DNA of 64,000 nt from Planotetraspora mira (GCF_016863275.1 NZ_BOOO01000004.1:310001-374000), one strand, 5' to 3'; positions 7,992-16,514 are shown, counted from the first letter of the stretch. Notes: generated from the sequence alone by a model not told the origin. A program made the numbers and translations.

Positions 7992-8425
7992 CCGGCAAAA
8001 TTATGCAACCCGTCCGAGTTCGGCAAAGCAATATCCGAGCCCTCTACGCAACTTCGCCAATCCACCCTTACCGCTGAACGGTAGGGAGTGTGCGGAGAAG
8101 CCCGGCCAGAGGCCCCGCTCCTGATTCGATCTCCGAGCGTAAGCCGACCGACCTTGCTCGGCCCGCGTTCCTGCCGCTCCACGATCGGACCACCCTCCTG
8201 AGCGGTGATGGACGCCGGTGGCTATGAGCGGCCATGTGCCCGCGTTGCAGTACTCGGTGCAGTACTGCACAGCCAGGGGCGCATGCCCGCACGTCCTCCC
8301 TGTTGATCTTCCCGTCGCAACCACCTATGGCCCCGACTTGTGCGCAGGCGATCATCCCGGAGCCGGAGGCCCCCGCCGGAGGCGGTCTTTCTTGTCCTGT
8401 CGGAGGCGTATGCCAGGCTGCGGCC
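7992..8425. other. Intergenic region between two GNAT genes
   Basis: A 434-bp stretch separating divergent acetyltransferase genes. Apart from the duplicated GCAGTACT motif at 8247-8266 I see no gene, RNA or terminator. A frame continuous with the downstream gene extends to 8234, but its residues are not family-like. Confidence 0.45.
8247..8266. repeat. Two GCAGTACT copies, 12 bp apart
   Basis: GCAGTACT occurs at 8247-8254 and 8259-8266, each containing the palindrome AGTACT. Spacing of about one helical turn would suit a dimeric repressor. No regulator gene is adjacent, so this is only a candidate operator. Confidence 0.3.
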
Positions 8426-8968
8426 ATGATGCACGAGGAGACTCCTGAGTTCCTGCAGATCACCAGCCCACTTGAGATGTCGTCCGACTTGCGACGGGAG
8501 ATGATCGAGTGCTGGGTCACGGTGACCAACGCCGGGGGCGCGGCCGGTTTTCCCTTCCCACCTGTCAACTTCGATCAGGTGGCGGTGGTCGCTGATCAGA
8601 TCATTGCCGGCCTCGCTCCACAACGCAGTCGATTCCTCCTGGCCTGCGTCGATGGGACGCTCGCTGGGTGGCTGAACGTGCGCAGCGACGCCAACCCGTT
8701 GATCGCTCACTGGGGCACGGTCCATCACGTCCAGACACATACCGGCTTCCGCGGCAGGGGCATCGGGGCCGCGCTGATGCACCGTCTGCGCCGCCTTGCG
8801 CGCGAAGAGATGGCGCTCGAACAGCTCCATCTCGCCGCCCGGGGTGGAGTAGGGCTCGAAGACTTCTATGGGCGGCTGGGCTGGAAAGAGATCGGCCGGT
8901 GGCCTGGTGCGCTCCGGCTCGCGCCCGGTGACGATCGCGACGAGATCCTGATGGTGCTTGAGCTCTGA
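8426..8968 (+). CDS. GNAT acetyltransferase
   Basis: A 180-residue GNAT protein. Motif A is HVQTHTGFRGRGIGAALMHR (about residues 108-127), containing the R-G-x-G-I-G acetyl-CoA loop, followed by LEDFYGRLGWKEIGRWPGAL, the usual FY.k.GF..... segment. The frame is open from 8234, but the ATG at 8426 gives the normal domain length; a second ATG at 8429 is equally possible. The substrate is unknown; the fold resembles small-molecule or antibiotic acetyltransferases. Confidence 0.82.
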   Translation: MMHEETPEFLQITSPLEMSSDLRREMIECWVTVTNAGGAAGFPFPPVNFDQVAVVADQIIAGLAPQRSRFLLACVDGTLAGWLNVRSDANPLIAHWGTVHHVQTHTGFRGRGIGAALMHRLRRLAREEMALEQLHLAARGGVGLEDFYGRLGWKEIGRWPGALRLAPGDDRDEILMVLEL

Positions 8969-9204
8969 CTACGTTTGGCGGTGGCGCGGGGGGCTGGCGT
9001 CGGCGAGTTCGCTTGGTACGGCGGCGCGCCGCGCCGCCGCTTGATCTTTAATAAGCACAATTCGGCAGACTGAACGTTGTCCTAGCTGTCTGTCCCGGGA
9101 CATGCCTGACGTATGTGGCTGGCGTGCGTCAGCGTCGCCAGTGGCACCCAGTACATGCCATCGACGCGCCAGTGACCAAGCACGACCGCAGTACCAGGAT
9201 CAAG

Positions 9205-9453
9205 CTAGATCCACTGCACACGGACGATGTACACCTGGCGTTGAGACTCCAGCACCAGATAGGTCATGAGCCCACGTTCTCCGAACGGCATGACCCGCAT
9301 GTTGCCATCGGGCTTACTCGGCGCTTACGGTCCGCCGGCCCACGGCTCCAACTCAATCAAGTCCAGCACTCCGACCAGATACCGCAAGGCATCCTCGGGA
9401 AGGGCCGCGATCTGGTCTTGGGCGACAGGATCGGGCTCGACGATCGAGTACAC
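9205..9453 (-). pseudogene. RelE/ParE-like toxin with internal stop codon
   Basis: Begins at GTG 9453, directly abutting the stop of the DUF6247 gene. Codons 1-42 read MYSIVEPDPVAQDQIAALPE ... LIELEPWAGGP, then a TAA (9325-9327) interrupts. The same frame continues APSKPDGNMRVMPFGERG ... TYLVLESQRQVYIVRVQWI to TAG at 9205-9207. The pattern (polar N-terminus, ALPEDAL helix, PW..P, MR..PFG, LI/YLV strands, VYIVRVQW) matches small RelE-like toxins paired with DUF6247 proteins. One point mutation (for example from TAC/TAT) explains the stop, so the toxin appears inactivated while the partner survives. Confidence 0.65.
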
Positions 9454-9798
9454 CTACCGCTCGACCCCGCGATCAGCCAGTAGTTGACGCCACGTCTTGT
9501 CGCCTCGCGGGATCGGCCGACCGGCATCGCTCGGTTCCTGGACACGAGCAGCCCGCTCGTAAAGATCTCTGCGACCCTGCTGATCCTTGATCGAATCGCA
9601 CGCGACAAGCCACCAGGTATGGATGAACTCGTTCAGCCGACCAAGGTCCAAACTGGCGCGAACCTCAGCCAAGACGACGTTCAACCCTGCGTCGAACCCA
9701 TCTCGGTCCTGCGGCACGACCAACGCTCTACGGATGGCGCGCAGGTTCTTCTCCGGTAGGGAGCCTTCGGGGGTGAACTCGTGTGGTTGCGCGCTCAT
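9454..9798 (-). CDS. DUF6247 family protein, probable antitoxin
   Basis: A 114-residue protein starting at ATG 9798. Central sequence RDGFDAGLNVVLAEVRASLD (about residues 31-50) followed by LGRLNEFIHTWWLVACDSIKD is typical of the DUF6247 family, which in actinomycetes precedes small RelE-like genes. The next gene (9453, no gap) is a disrupted RelE-like toxin, so this looks like the antitoxin half of a degenerate type II module. The open frame extends upstream to 9960, but that region is not family-like. Antitoxin role is inference from gene order. Confidence 0.65.
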   Translation of the reverse strand: MSAQPHEFTPEGSLPEKNLRAIRRALVVPQDRDGFDAGLNVVLAEVRASLDLGRLNEFIHTWWLVACDSIKDQQGRRDLYERAARVQEPSDAGRPIPRGDKTWRQLLADRGVER

Positions 9799-10042
9799 GC
9801 CGTCACTGTATGTACAGGTCCTCAGCGCGGCCCAGCCAATCAGAGGACTTGAGCAGGCGATTCGGCCTGCCGACAAACGCGCGCGTCTCCCCAGGTGATC
9901 GCGCCCTCGCCGCCTCCACCGCGTTGATCTGTCAGCACAGGACACCGAGGCCAACCGCACGATTCGCCAATGCGGTGAACGGCAAGATCACAAAGTGGTC
10001 GCGCCCAAGGCGAGTGGTGTCCAAGCGAGATCATCCGCGCCC

Positions 10043-10064
10043 GCTAATGGCACGCTAATGACAC
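10043..10064. repeat. Tandem 11-bp repeat beside the tRNA fragment
   Basis: GCTAATGGCAC (10043-10053) is followed directly by GCTAATGACAC (10054-10064), differing at one base. It lies 16 bp from the tRNA-Val fragment. Short tandem repeats next to an att core are typical arm-type binding sites of tyrosine integrases; that role is inferred from position. Confidence 0.4.
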
Positions 10065-10079
10065 GCGCCCCGTTTTCCA

Positions 10080-10123
10080 GGTGGGCGGTACTGGGTTCGA
10101 ACCAGTGACCCCTCGCTTGTAAG
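10080..10123 (-). repeat. Partial tRNA-Val copy, candidate attachment site
   Basis: These 44 bp are identical to 14497-14540 and correspond to tRNA-Val from the first base of the anticodon loop through the 3' end plus CC of CCA. After 10123 the sequence diverges, so no functional tRNA exists here. A duplicated tRNA 3' end in direct orientation is the usual mark of tRNA-targeted integration. The interval between copies carries no integrase. Confidence 0.8.
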
Positions 10124-10305
10124 TCAAGCCTAGAGGCATCTGGCACCGGGTCTTCACCCATCTCCAGTCCGGGGCTGATGCGCGGGGGTGCGATCACGTG
10201 GGACCTGAGCGTTGGCACCCGGCCCGTCCACGTCGGGACTGCCGCCGGGGCAGGGGAGCTGAGACTGCGGCGGGACCAGCGCCGCCGCGTCATCGTGAAT
10301 CTCGC

Positions 10306-11325
10306 CTATGCGGTCAGCCTCACGATGACGTTGCCGCGGTGTACGCCGGCGAGGAGCTCGTCCTGCGCGGTGATGACGCGCTGGAGGGTGCCTTCGAGGA
10401 GGGTGTGCGCGAACCTGATCCGGCCTTCGTCGTACCACTGGGCATAGTGGGTGTTCCAGGCCTGGACCTGGTCGGGGGTGTGCCTGGTGGTGAAGGGGCG
10501 GATCTGCACCTCGTGAACCAGCGCGGTCATGATGTCGAAGCGGGGGTGCCCGCCGTCGCCGCCGCTGACCTGCCCGGCGAGGGTGCCGCACAGCGCGAAG
10601 CGGGCGCCGAACGCCGTGTGCCGGAGTGCTGCTTCGAACTGGGAGCCGCCGATGGTGTCGAAGAAGGCGGTGATCCCGTCGGGGGCGAGCTCGGTGAGCC
10701 GGTCGTCGAGGTCGTCGTTGCGATAGTCGATGGCGGCATCGAGGCCGAGCTCTTCGACGAGGTAGCGGGTCTTCTCGGGCCCGCCGGCAATGCCGATGAC
10801 GTACGCGGCGCCACGTGCCTTGGCGATCTGCGCGGCCATCGACCCGACGCCGCCGGCGGCTCCGCTGACGAGGACGACGTCACCGTCGCCGACGGCGGCG
10901 ATGTCGACGATGCCGTGGTAGGCGGGCACGCCCTGGTTGAGCAGGTACTCGGGACCGGGGAAGACGCTGTCGGGCACGGGGAACGCCTTGCCCGGCCCCA
11001 GGATGCTCTCCTCGCGCCAGCCCGACATGTGCAGCACGACGGTTCCCACCGGCAGGCCGTCGACACGTGACTCGACGACCGTGCCGATCGCGGTGCCGTA
11101 GACCGGCTCGCCGACCCGGAAGGCGGGCACCGGGATTTGAGTGGTCTCGAACATCAGGTCGCCGTTCGCCGCGATCACCTGCTGGTACAGGTTCCGCACC
11201 CGGACCTGGCCGGCGGCCAGCTTCTGCGGAGGGAGCGTGACCACCTCGAGCAGTGAGCTGGGCGGCTGAGCCAGATCCCTGCGATGCTCGCGCAGGACGA
11301 CGGCGTATGGTCTCTGGACAGTCAT
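10306..11325 (-). CDS. NADP-dependent medium-chain oxidoreductase (CurA/PTGR-like)
   Basis: A zinc-independent MDR reductase of 339 residues, probably reducing alpha,beta-unsaturated carbonyls with NADPH in the cytoplasm. VVLVSGAAGGVGSMAAQIAK (about residues 150-169) is the nucleotide-binding AxxGxxG motif of this branch. YLLNQGVPAYHGIVDI and FFDTIGGSQFEAAL are further CurA/PTGR-type segments. ATG 11325 is chosen because GAGAG precedes it and it matches family N-termini; an upstream ATG at 11349 is possible. It is last in a row of three reductase genes on this strand, 62 bp after the SDR gene. Confidence 0.88.
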   Translation of the reverse strand: MTVQRPYAVVLREHRRDLAQPPSSLLEVVTLPPQKLAAGQVRVRNLYQQVIAANGDLMFETTQIPVPAFRVGEPVYGTAIGTVVESRVDGLPVGTVVLHMSGWREESILGPGKAFPVPDSVFPGPEYLLNQGVPAYHGIVDIAAVGDGDVVLVSGAAGGVGSMAAQIAKARGAAYVIGIAGGPEKTRYLVEELGLDAAIDYRNDDLDDRLTELAPDGITAFFDTIGGSQFEAALRHTAFGARFALCGTLAGQVSGGDGGHPRFDIMTALVHEVQIRPFTTRHTPDQVQAWNTHYAQWYDEGRIRFAHTLLEGTLQRVITAQDELLAGVHRGNVIVRLTA

Positions 11326-11387
11326 GATGGAAGTCTCTCGGTCGGTCATGGCCGGGCCTGAGCCCATGGCAGAGCGGCAGGGCGAGC

Positions 11388-12131
11388 TCAGAGCTGGGTT
11401 TCGCCGCCGTCCACGGCCAGCTCGATACCGGTGGTGTACGTGGCGTCGAAGGCGAGGAACGCGGCCGCCTTGGCGAACTCCTCGACGGTGCCGTAACGCT
11501 CCATGGGGTTACTCGCGATCCGCTCCGCCCTGAACTGGTCGGCGGCCTCTTTGGACATCATCGTTTCCAGAATCCCCGAGTCGATGGGACCCGGGCTGAT
11601 CGCATTGACACGAATTCCTCGCGGAAGCAGCTCGGCGGAGAAGGTGCGGGCCATCGAGCGCAGCGCCGCTTTGCCGGCCGCATAGACGCTGGTGTCCACC
11701 ATGCCGATGACGTTCGCGATCGAGGTGGTGAGGACGACGCCGGCGTTCGTGCTCAGCAGCGGGGCGAGCTTCTGCACAGCGAAGAAGGCGCCCTTGACGT
11801 TGATCGCGAACAGTTCGTCGTACACCTCCTCGGTCGTCGACTCAAGGGGCGTGTGGGGTGCGATGCCGGCGTTGACGAACAGAGCCTCGATCGAGCCGAG
11901 CTCGCTCTTCACACGGCCGGCGAGCGAATCCAGGTCGGACAGTGAGGCCACATCGCCCCGGACGGCCACGGCATTCTCACCGAGCCGCTTGCGCGCCGCG
12001 TCGAGCGTGGCCTGAGAACGGCCGGTAATCACCACGCGGGCTCCGCCTTGCGCCAGCAGCTCCGCTACCGCGAGCCCCATGCCGCTGCTGCCACCCGTGA
12101 TCACCACATTCTTGTCGCTGTACCTACCCAT
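11388..12131 (-). CDS. SDR family oxidoreductase
   Basis: Classical short-chain dehydrogenase/reductase, 247 residues. NVVITGGSSGMGLAVAELLA carries the TGxxxGxG cofactor motif near the N-terminus, VNAGIAPHTP the NAG motif, and VYAAGKAALRSMARTFSAEL the catalytic YxxxK, with the catalytic Ser in LTTSIANV. It ends with the usual TGIELAVDGGETQL. NADPH preference is likely from the absence of an acidic residue after strand 2 (ITGRSQ). ATG 12131 (MGRYSDK) is preferred over 12158. It lies between the AKR and MDR genes, so the three may form one oxidoreductive pathway or detoxification set. Confidence 0.9.
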   Translation of the reverse strand: MGRYSDKNVVITGGSSGMGLAVAELLAQGGARVVITGRSQATLDAARKRLGENAVAVRGDVASLSDLDSLAGRVKSELGSIEALFVNAGIAPHTPLESTTEEVYDELFAINVKGAFFAVQKLAPLLSTNAGVVLTTSIANVIGMVDTSVYAAGKAALRSMARTFSAELLPRGIRVNAISPGPIDSGILETMMSKEAADQFRAERIASNPMERYGTVEEFAKAAAFLAFDATYTTGIELAVDGGETQL

Positions 12132-12200
12132 GCCGAGGTTGCTCCGTTCCATCATCAAAAACGTGGTGCTATGTCTGGATGTTGCCGTTCATGAAGTGGA

Positions 12201-13271
12201 TCAGCTGCGGGTTTCGATCTTCATGTCGCCTGTGGTGACCGTGCGGATGTGGTCGCTGGCGAGCAGGCCGTGCGGAATGCCGAGGTCGATGGCGCTGACC
12301 TCGCCGAGGCGGGCCAGCTGGGAAGGAGTGAGGTCGACCTGCAGGGCGCCCAGGTTGTCTTCCAGCTGCGCGATAGTGCGGGCGCCGATGATGGGTGCCG
12401 TCACGCCCGGGGCGTTCAGGGTCCAGGCCAGTGCGACCTGGGCGGGTGTGTGGCCCAGCTCCGAGGCCACCTCCTTCACCACATCAGCGATGGCAAGGGT
12501 ACGTTCGGTGACCATTCCCAGGGCGGCGTTGAGGCTCTTGCGGCTGCTGGCGGTTTCGCCGGCAACGGGGCCCGTCGGGTTCAGGTCCTCCCGGCTGTAC
12601 TTGCCGGTGAGCACCCCGCCGCCCAGCGGGGAGAAGGAGACTACGCCCAGTCCCATCTCGCGTGCCATGGGGATCAGGTCACGCTCCCCGGTACGCTCGA
12701 TCAGGCTGTACTCGATCTCCAGTGCGACCAGCGGCGACCAGCCGCGCAGGTCGGCGATCGTCTGCATGCGCGACACCTGCCAGGCCGGCGCGCTGGAGAT
12801 CGCCACGTACAGAACCTTGCCCTGCCTCACCAGGTCGTCCAGGCCGCGCAGGATCTCCTCCACCGGCGTCCTGAAGTCCCATACGTTCAGATAGAGCAGA
12901 TCGATGTAGTCCGTGTTCAGCTGCCGCAGACTGGATTCCACCGACGCCAGCATGCTCTTGCGATGCGTACCCCCGGAATTGGGGTCACCGGGCTGGCGCA
13001 GCGTCGAGTACTTCGTCGCCAGCACCAGTCCGTCGCGGTTGGTGCGGGTGAACTCGCCCAGCAGCCGCTCGGAACTGCCGTTGGTGTAGGTGCTGGCGGT
13101 GTCGAAGAAGTTGCCGCCTAGCTCGGTGTAACGATCGAACAGCTTGCGCGCCTCCTCGCGCTCGGCGCCCCAGCCCCACTCGGTGCCGAAGGTCGCCGCG
13201 CCCAGCGCCAGCGGTGAGACCCGCAGCCCGGAGCGGCCCAGCAGCCGGTAGGTGTCGAGGGTCAGCGACAT
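12201..13271 (-). CDS. Aldo/keto reductase
   Basis: NADPH-dependent aldo/keto reductase (TIM barrel), 356 residues. FFDTASTYTNGSSERLLGEF contains the catalytic D and Y of the AKR signature; VLATKYSTL supplies the catalytic Lys; IDLLYLNVWD replaces the usual YqlHwpD, so the active-site His appears to be Asn here, as in some subfamilies. The cofactor end is APIIGARTIAQLEDNLGAL. The start ATG 13271 has AGGAGA. It is divergent from the XRE regulator at 13389, the likely controller of this reductase row. Confidence 0.9.
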   Translation of the reverse strand: MSLTLDTYRLLGRSGLRVSPLALGAATFGTEWGWGAEREEARKLFDRYTELGGNFFDTASTYTNGSSERLLGEFTRTNRDGLVLATKYSTLRQPGDPNSGGTHRKSMLASVESSLRQLNTDYIDLLYLNVWDFRTPVEEILRGLDDLVRQGKVLYVAISSAPAWQVSRMQTIADLRGWSPLVALEIEYSLIERTGERDLIPMAREMGLGVVSFSPLGGGVLTGKYSREDLNPTGPVAGETASSRKSLNAALGMVTERTLAIADVVKEVASELGHTPAQVALAWTLNAPGVTAPIIGARTIAQLEDNLGALQVDLTPSQLARLGEVSAIDLGIPHGLLASDHIRTVTTGDMKIETRS

Positions 13272-13388
13272 CGTGTTCTCCTGTGCTCGTGATCCAACGT
13301 CGGCTACCAGCCTGCGACCGCCAGCAGCCAGGGGTAAGGGAAGACGCTTCCTGGGAACACCACTCCCACCCAGCCTGTTGGACAGGGC

Positions 13389-14222
13389 ATGACGACCCGC
13401 GCCGTGGACCCGGCCCAGGAGCTGGCTGCGTTCCTGCGCACCCGACGCGAGCGCCTTGACCCGCGTGACGTCGGTCTGCCCGTGCGCCGGCAGGCCCGGC
13501 GCACCCCCGGACTGCGCCGCGAAGAGGTCGCCGAACTGGCCGGGATCAGCATCGACTACCTTGTGCGGCTGGAGCAGGCCCGCCCGCTGCGGCCCTCAGC
13601 CGACGTGGTCGAAGCGCTGGCCCGCGCCCTGCGCCTGGCCCCCGACGAACGCACCTACCTCTACGACCTCACCCGGCAACGCCCCCGCACCACCGCCAAG
13701 CCCCCCACCACGGCGGCACCGCCGCTGGCCCGGCTGGTCACCGACCTGTCCCCGCTGCCGGCCATGGTGCTGAACCACCGCTACGACATCCTGGCCTGGA
13801 ATCCCGAAATGGGGAGGCTGCTCATCGATTTCGACACCCTGCCGCCCCAGCAGCGCAACTCGATGTGGCTGTGCCTGATCCATCCGGAAACACGCGAGTA
13901 CTACGTCGACCGCGAACGCGTCGTGCGGGAGGGAATCGCCTACCTGCGCGCCGCGTGGGCCGCATATCCGGAGGACCAGGTTCTGAACGAACTCATCTCC
14001 CAGTGCATCACTCACAACGAGCAGTTCGCACGCTTGTGGGCCCAACGCGACGTCAAAATCAACGGCCGCGGACACAAGGTGATACGGCATCCCGACGCCG
14101 GAGAAATCGCAGTCCACTTCGAAGTACTCATGCCACTTCAAGACCCCGACCAACGGCTGATGATCTGCCGCGCCGCGGACGACGACAGCCAAGCAGCAAT
14201 GGACCGGCTGCACACACGGTGA
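13389..14222 (+). CDS. XRE-family regulator with MmyB-like ligand domain
   Basis: A 277-residue DNA-binding protein. Residues 30-95 form an XRE helix-turn-helix (TPGLRREEVAELAGISIDYL, then LRLAPDERTYLY). The C-terminal 170 residues match the MmyB-like domain (VLNHRYDILAWNP, then LIHPETREYY, RLWAQRDV, HPDAGEIAVHFEVLMPLQDP). This architecture is abundant in actinomycetes next to SDR and aldo/keto reductase genes and is thought to sense a small, possibly fatty-acid-like ligand. It is divergent from the AKR gene with 117 bp between. Confidence 0.9.
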   Translation: MTTRAVDPAQELAAFLRTRRERLDPRDVGLPVRRQARRTPGLRREEVAELAGISIDYLVRLEQARPLRPSADVVEALARALRLAPDERTYLYDLTRQRPRTTAKPPTTAAPPLARLVTDLSPLPAMVLNHRYDILAWNPEMGRLLIDFDTLPPQQRNSMWLCLIHPETREYYVDRERVVREGIAYLRAAWAAYPEDQVLNELISQCITHNEQFARLWAQRDVKINGRGHKVIRHPDAGEIAVHFEVLMPLQDPDQRLMICRAADDDSQAAMDRLHTR

Positions 14223-14496
14223 TAATGCTGACACGCCTCCGGTGTGGGGCCTGACGCCCGATTCGGAGGCGCTGGTTTCCCGGGACCGAGAAGCCCGGGG
14301 TACGCCCGCTGCTGGACCGCCTGGGGTGCGTTTCAAAAGTGCTTGTCACAGCCACTCACTGATGGCTGCTATCAGCCTCGATCCACCGCGTGAATTCTGG
14401 CATCTTGCGACAGAAAGATCCGACCGAGCGGCCTCACGTGCCGACCAGTGTCACATACAGCCGGGGAAAACAAGATCAGAAAGGTGCGTTTTGCCT

Positions 14497-14540
14497 GGTG
14501 GGCGGTACTGGGTTCGAACCAGTGACCCCTCGCTTGTAAG
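14497..14540 (-). repeat. Intact-tRNA copy of the 44-bp direct repeat (attachment site)
   Basis: Identical to 10080-10123. The repeat starts exactly at the first base of the anticodon loop of tRNA-Val and ends in its encoded CCA, the crossover zone commonly used by tyrosine integrases. Bases beyond both ends differ, although a short CGTTTT occurs just outside both copies. Confidence 0.8.
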
Positions 14541-14570
14541 GCGAGTGCTCTACCGCTGAGCTAACCGCCC
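14499..14570 (-). tRNA. tRNA-Val (anticodon TAC)
   Basis: A full 72-nt cloverleaf reads on the reverse strand. Acceptor GGGCGGT pairs with ACCGCCC, the D stem is GCTC/GAGC, the anticodon stem CTCGC/GCGAG encloses CTTACAA, and the T arm is ACTGG-TTCGAAC-CCAGT. The anticodon TAC decodes GUA. Discriminator A is followed by an encoded CCA (14496-14498). Its 3' half is duplicated at 10080. Confidence 0.97.
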
Positions 14571-14585
14571 GGACGGGACTACACC

Positions 14586-15575
14586 TTACGACACACCGCC
14601 GCCTCTCAGCACATCGAGCGACCAGCCTCGCCCCACGTCGAACGCCCCCGCCGCACGCCATCCGAGAAGGGCCGCGCCGAGCATTCCGGCACGCATGCCG
14701 AGGGCCGCCTGACGCAGCGGAGGCGCATCCCGGAAGGTCAGCCGTCCGGCCAGTTGCTCCTCCAAGGGGTCGAACAGGACCCGGCCTGCCTCCCCCAGCC
14801 CGCCACCCAGCACGATCACCGAAGGATCGAGCAGCAGGACGTACGTCGCGAGCGAGATCGACAGCGCCTCGACGGCTTCACCGAAGACCTGGGCGGCCAC
14901 CTGGTCGCCGGCCGCCGCCAGGGCCACGACCTCCTTCGCGGTCGCCGAACGGCCGGTGCGGGTCTCGAAGCGCCGGGCCACGGCGGAAGCCGAGGCATAG
15001 GTCTCCAGGCAGCCGATCTGGCCGCAGGCGCACTTCTCCCCCGTCGGCCACACCGGCGCGTGGCCGATCTCGCCGCCCCAGCCCCGGGAGCCGCCGTACG
15101 GCTCGCCCTTGATGATCACGGCGCCGGCGATGCCGGTGCCGATCGGCAGGAACAGGAAGTCGTCGGCCTCACGGCCGGCGCCGAGCACGCTCTCGGCGAG
15201 TCCGCCGGTCTGGACGTCGTGGCCTAGCCGTGTGGGGATGCCTTCGGGGACGAACGCGGACGCCGGGATGTTCCGCCAGCCGATGTTCGCGGAGTAGACG
15301 GCCGTGGAGGCGGTCACGATGCCGGGTACGGCCAGGCCGATGCCGGCCGGTGGAGCCCCGAACTGGGAGGTGCCGAGTTCGACCAGTTCGCCCGAGTAGG
15401 CGCGGACGGCCTCCACCACGGCCTGGGGACCTTCCTCACGCCCGGTGGGACGTCCCTCGAAGGCCGTCACCTCGCCGTCGCGCGTGACCAGGCCACCCTT
15501 CATCGTCGTACCGCCCACGTCGAGCCCGACGACATAGTCCACGTGTGTGACTCCTGGGGTTTCAGTGGTGGTCAC
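14586..15575 (-). CDS. ROK family sugar kinase (glucokinase-like)
   Basis: ATP-dependent sugar kinase of the ROK family, 329 residues. GLDVGGTTMKGGLV (residues 17-30) is the phosphate 1 loop. IGTGIAGAVI is a sugar-binding segment, and the ROK zinc motif CACGQIGCLE is complete at residues 182-191. VIVLGGGLGEAG near residue 255 is the adenosine site. There is no N-terminal HTH, so it is an enzyme and not a ROK repressor; glucose or N-acetylglucosamine is the likely substrate. Its ATG overlaps the stop of the upstream zinc-ribbon gene (ATGA), showing translational coupling. Confidence 0.9.
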   Translation of the reverse strand: MTTTETPGVTHVDYVVGLDVGGTTMKGGLVTRDGEVTAFEGRPTGREEGPQAVVEAVRAYSGELVELGTSQFGAPPAGIGLAVPGIVTASTAVYSANIGWRNIPASAFVPEGIPTRLGHDVQTGGLAESVLGAGREADDFLFLPIGTGIAGAVIIKGEPYGGSRGWGGEIGHAPVWPTGEKCACGQIGCLETYASASAVARRFETRTGRSATAKEVVALAAAGDQVAAQVFGEAVEALSISLATYVLLLDPSVIVLGGGLGEAGRVLFDPLEEQLAGRLTFRDAPPLRQAALGMRAGMLGAALLGWRAAGAFDVGRGWSLDVLRGGGVS

Positions 15576-15901
15576 GAGCGTCCGAGCACACGGTCGAGGG
15601 CGGCCTCCACCTCGGCGGGCAGCCCCGGCGCGCCGGTGGACCTACTCGGCTTCCCCGTCGCGACGTGCGGCTCTTCGGGCCGCGCCTGCCGTACGGAACC
15701 GCACGAGCGGCATTCGACCTCGCCGAGGCGGCGGATCAGGGAAGTGGACGCGCACGAAGGGCACGCGTCGAGATCGAGGTCGCAGGCGCGCTGACAGTCC
15801 GGGCAGATCAGGACCTGCGTCTCGTCGCGCACTCCACGCTTCCAGGGGCTGGCGCCACGGACAGGGTCTGTCTGCCGGGCCCCGCACCGATAGCAGGGCA
15901 T
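15572..15901 (-). CDS. Small zinc-ribbon protein
   Basis: A 109-residue protein with three CxxC pairs: MPCYRCGARQ at the N-terminus, LICPDCQRACDLDLDACPSC in the middle and VECRSCGSVRQ later. These would bind one or two zinc ions in rubredoxin-like ribbons. The C-terminal third is polar and unstructured-looking. ATG 15901 is preferred to one ten codons upstream because the first CxxC follows it directly. Its stop overlaps the ROK kinase start. Function unknown; nucleic acid or protein binding is possible. Confidence 0.7.
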   Translation of the reverse strand: MPCYRCGARQTDPVRGASPWKRGVRDETQVLICPDCQRACDLDLDACPSCASTSLIRRLGEVECRSCGSVRQARPEEPHVATGKPSRSTGAPGLPAEVEAALDRVLGRS

Positions 15902-16024
15902 GTTCGCCTCCCATAAAGGCAGTCCGGGCAAGGAGACCCGGACACAAGATTCAGGTAACTCGAACGAGGTCCAGAAGACAAGCTTCGGCCGGTTAAGACG
16001 CGATAAATCACGAGAAATAGCTGA

Positions 16025-16480
16025 TCAGATGCCGTCGAGCACCTTCTGGTACTCGACGACATCCCTCGCGGAGCCGATCTCGTTGACGATCTTCCAGCGG
16101 ACGACACCCTGCGCATCGATGATGAACGTTCCGCGCAGAGCGAGCCCCTTCTCCTCGTCGAACACGCCGTAGGACCTGGCCACCTCTCCGTGTGGCCAGA
16201 AGTCCGACAACAAGGAGAAGGTATATCCCTCCTGGTCCGCCCAGACCCGGTGGCTGAACATCGAGTCGACCGAGATCGTCAGCACCTGGACGTCGTCAGC
16301 CGCCGAGACGACGAACTCGTCCCGGATCGCGGACAGCTCTCCCTGGCAGACGTGGCTGAACGCCAGCGGGTAGAAGACGAGCACAATCCTCCTGCCCCGA
16401 AGGCCGGAAAGCCTGACAGGGGCACCGTGCTGATCTTTGAGCTCGAAGTCCGGGGCCATCGCCCCGACCTCTACCGCCAT
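16025..16480 (-). CDS. AhpE-like 1-Cys peroxiredoxin
   Basis: Thiol peroxidase of 151 residues that reduces hydrogen peroxide and organic peroxides. P38-L-A-F-S-H-V-C45 fits the PxxxT/SxxC active site; the Thr is Ser here. The peroxidatic Cys45 lies at the same position as in mycobacterial AhpE. No resolving Cys is seen in the C-terminal part, so a low-molecular-weight thiol (mycothiol) or a redoxin would recycle it. ATG 16480 follows GGGAGGA; an upstream ATG at 16513 lacks a binding site. It is downstream of DUF3052 on the same strand, separated by a hairpin. Confidence 0.88.
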   Translation of the reverse strand: MAVEVGAMAPDFELKDQHGAPVRLSGLRGRRIVLVFYPLAFSHVCQGELSAIRDEFVVSAADDVQVLTISVDSMFSHRVWADQEGYTFSLLSDFWPHGEVARSYGVFDEEKGLALRGTFIIDAQGVVRWKIVNEIGSARDVVEYQKVLDGI

Positions 16481-16514
16481 GAACTGTCCTCCCGGACGTC
16501 GTCCGCACACCATT

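Noticed and set aside
10080-10123. A second tRNA-Val gene
   Set aside because: Only the anticodon loop to 3' end is present. The D arm and 5' acceptor strand are missing, so it is an attachment-site remnant.
14242-14559. 105-codon ORF overlapping tRNA-Val (WVRTSDPSLVRR)
   Set aside because: It is the translation of the tRNA antisense strand, a frequent annotation artefact.
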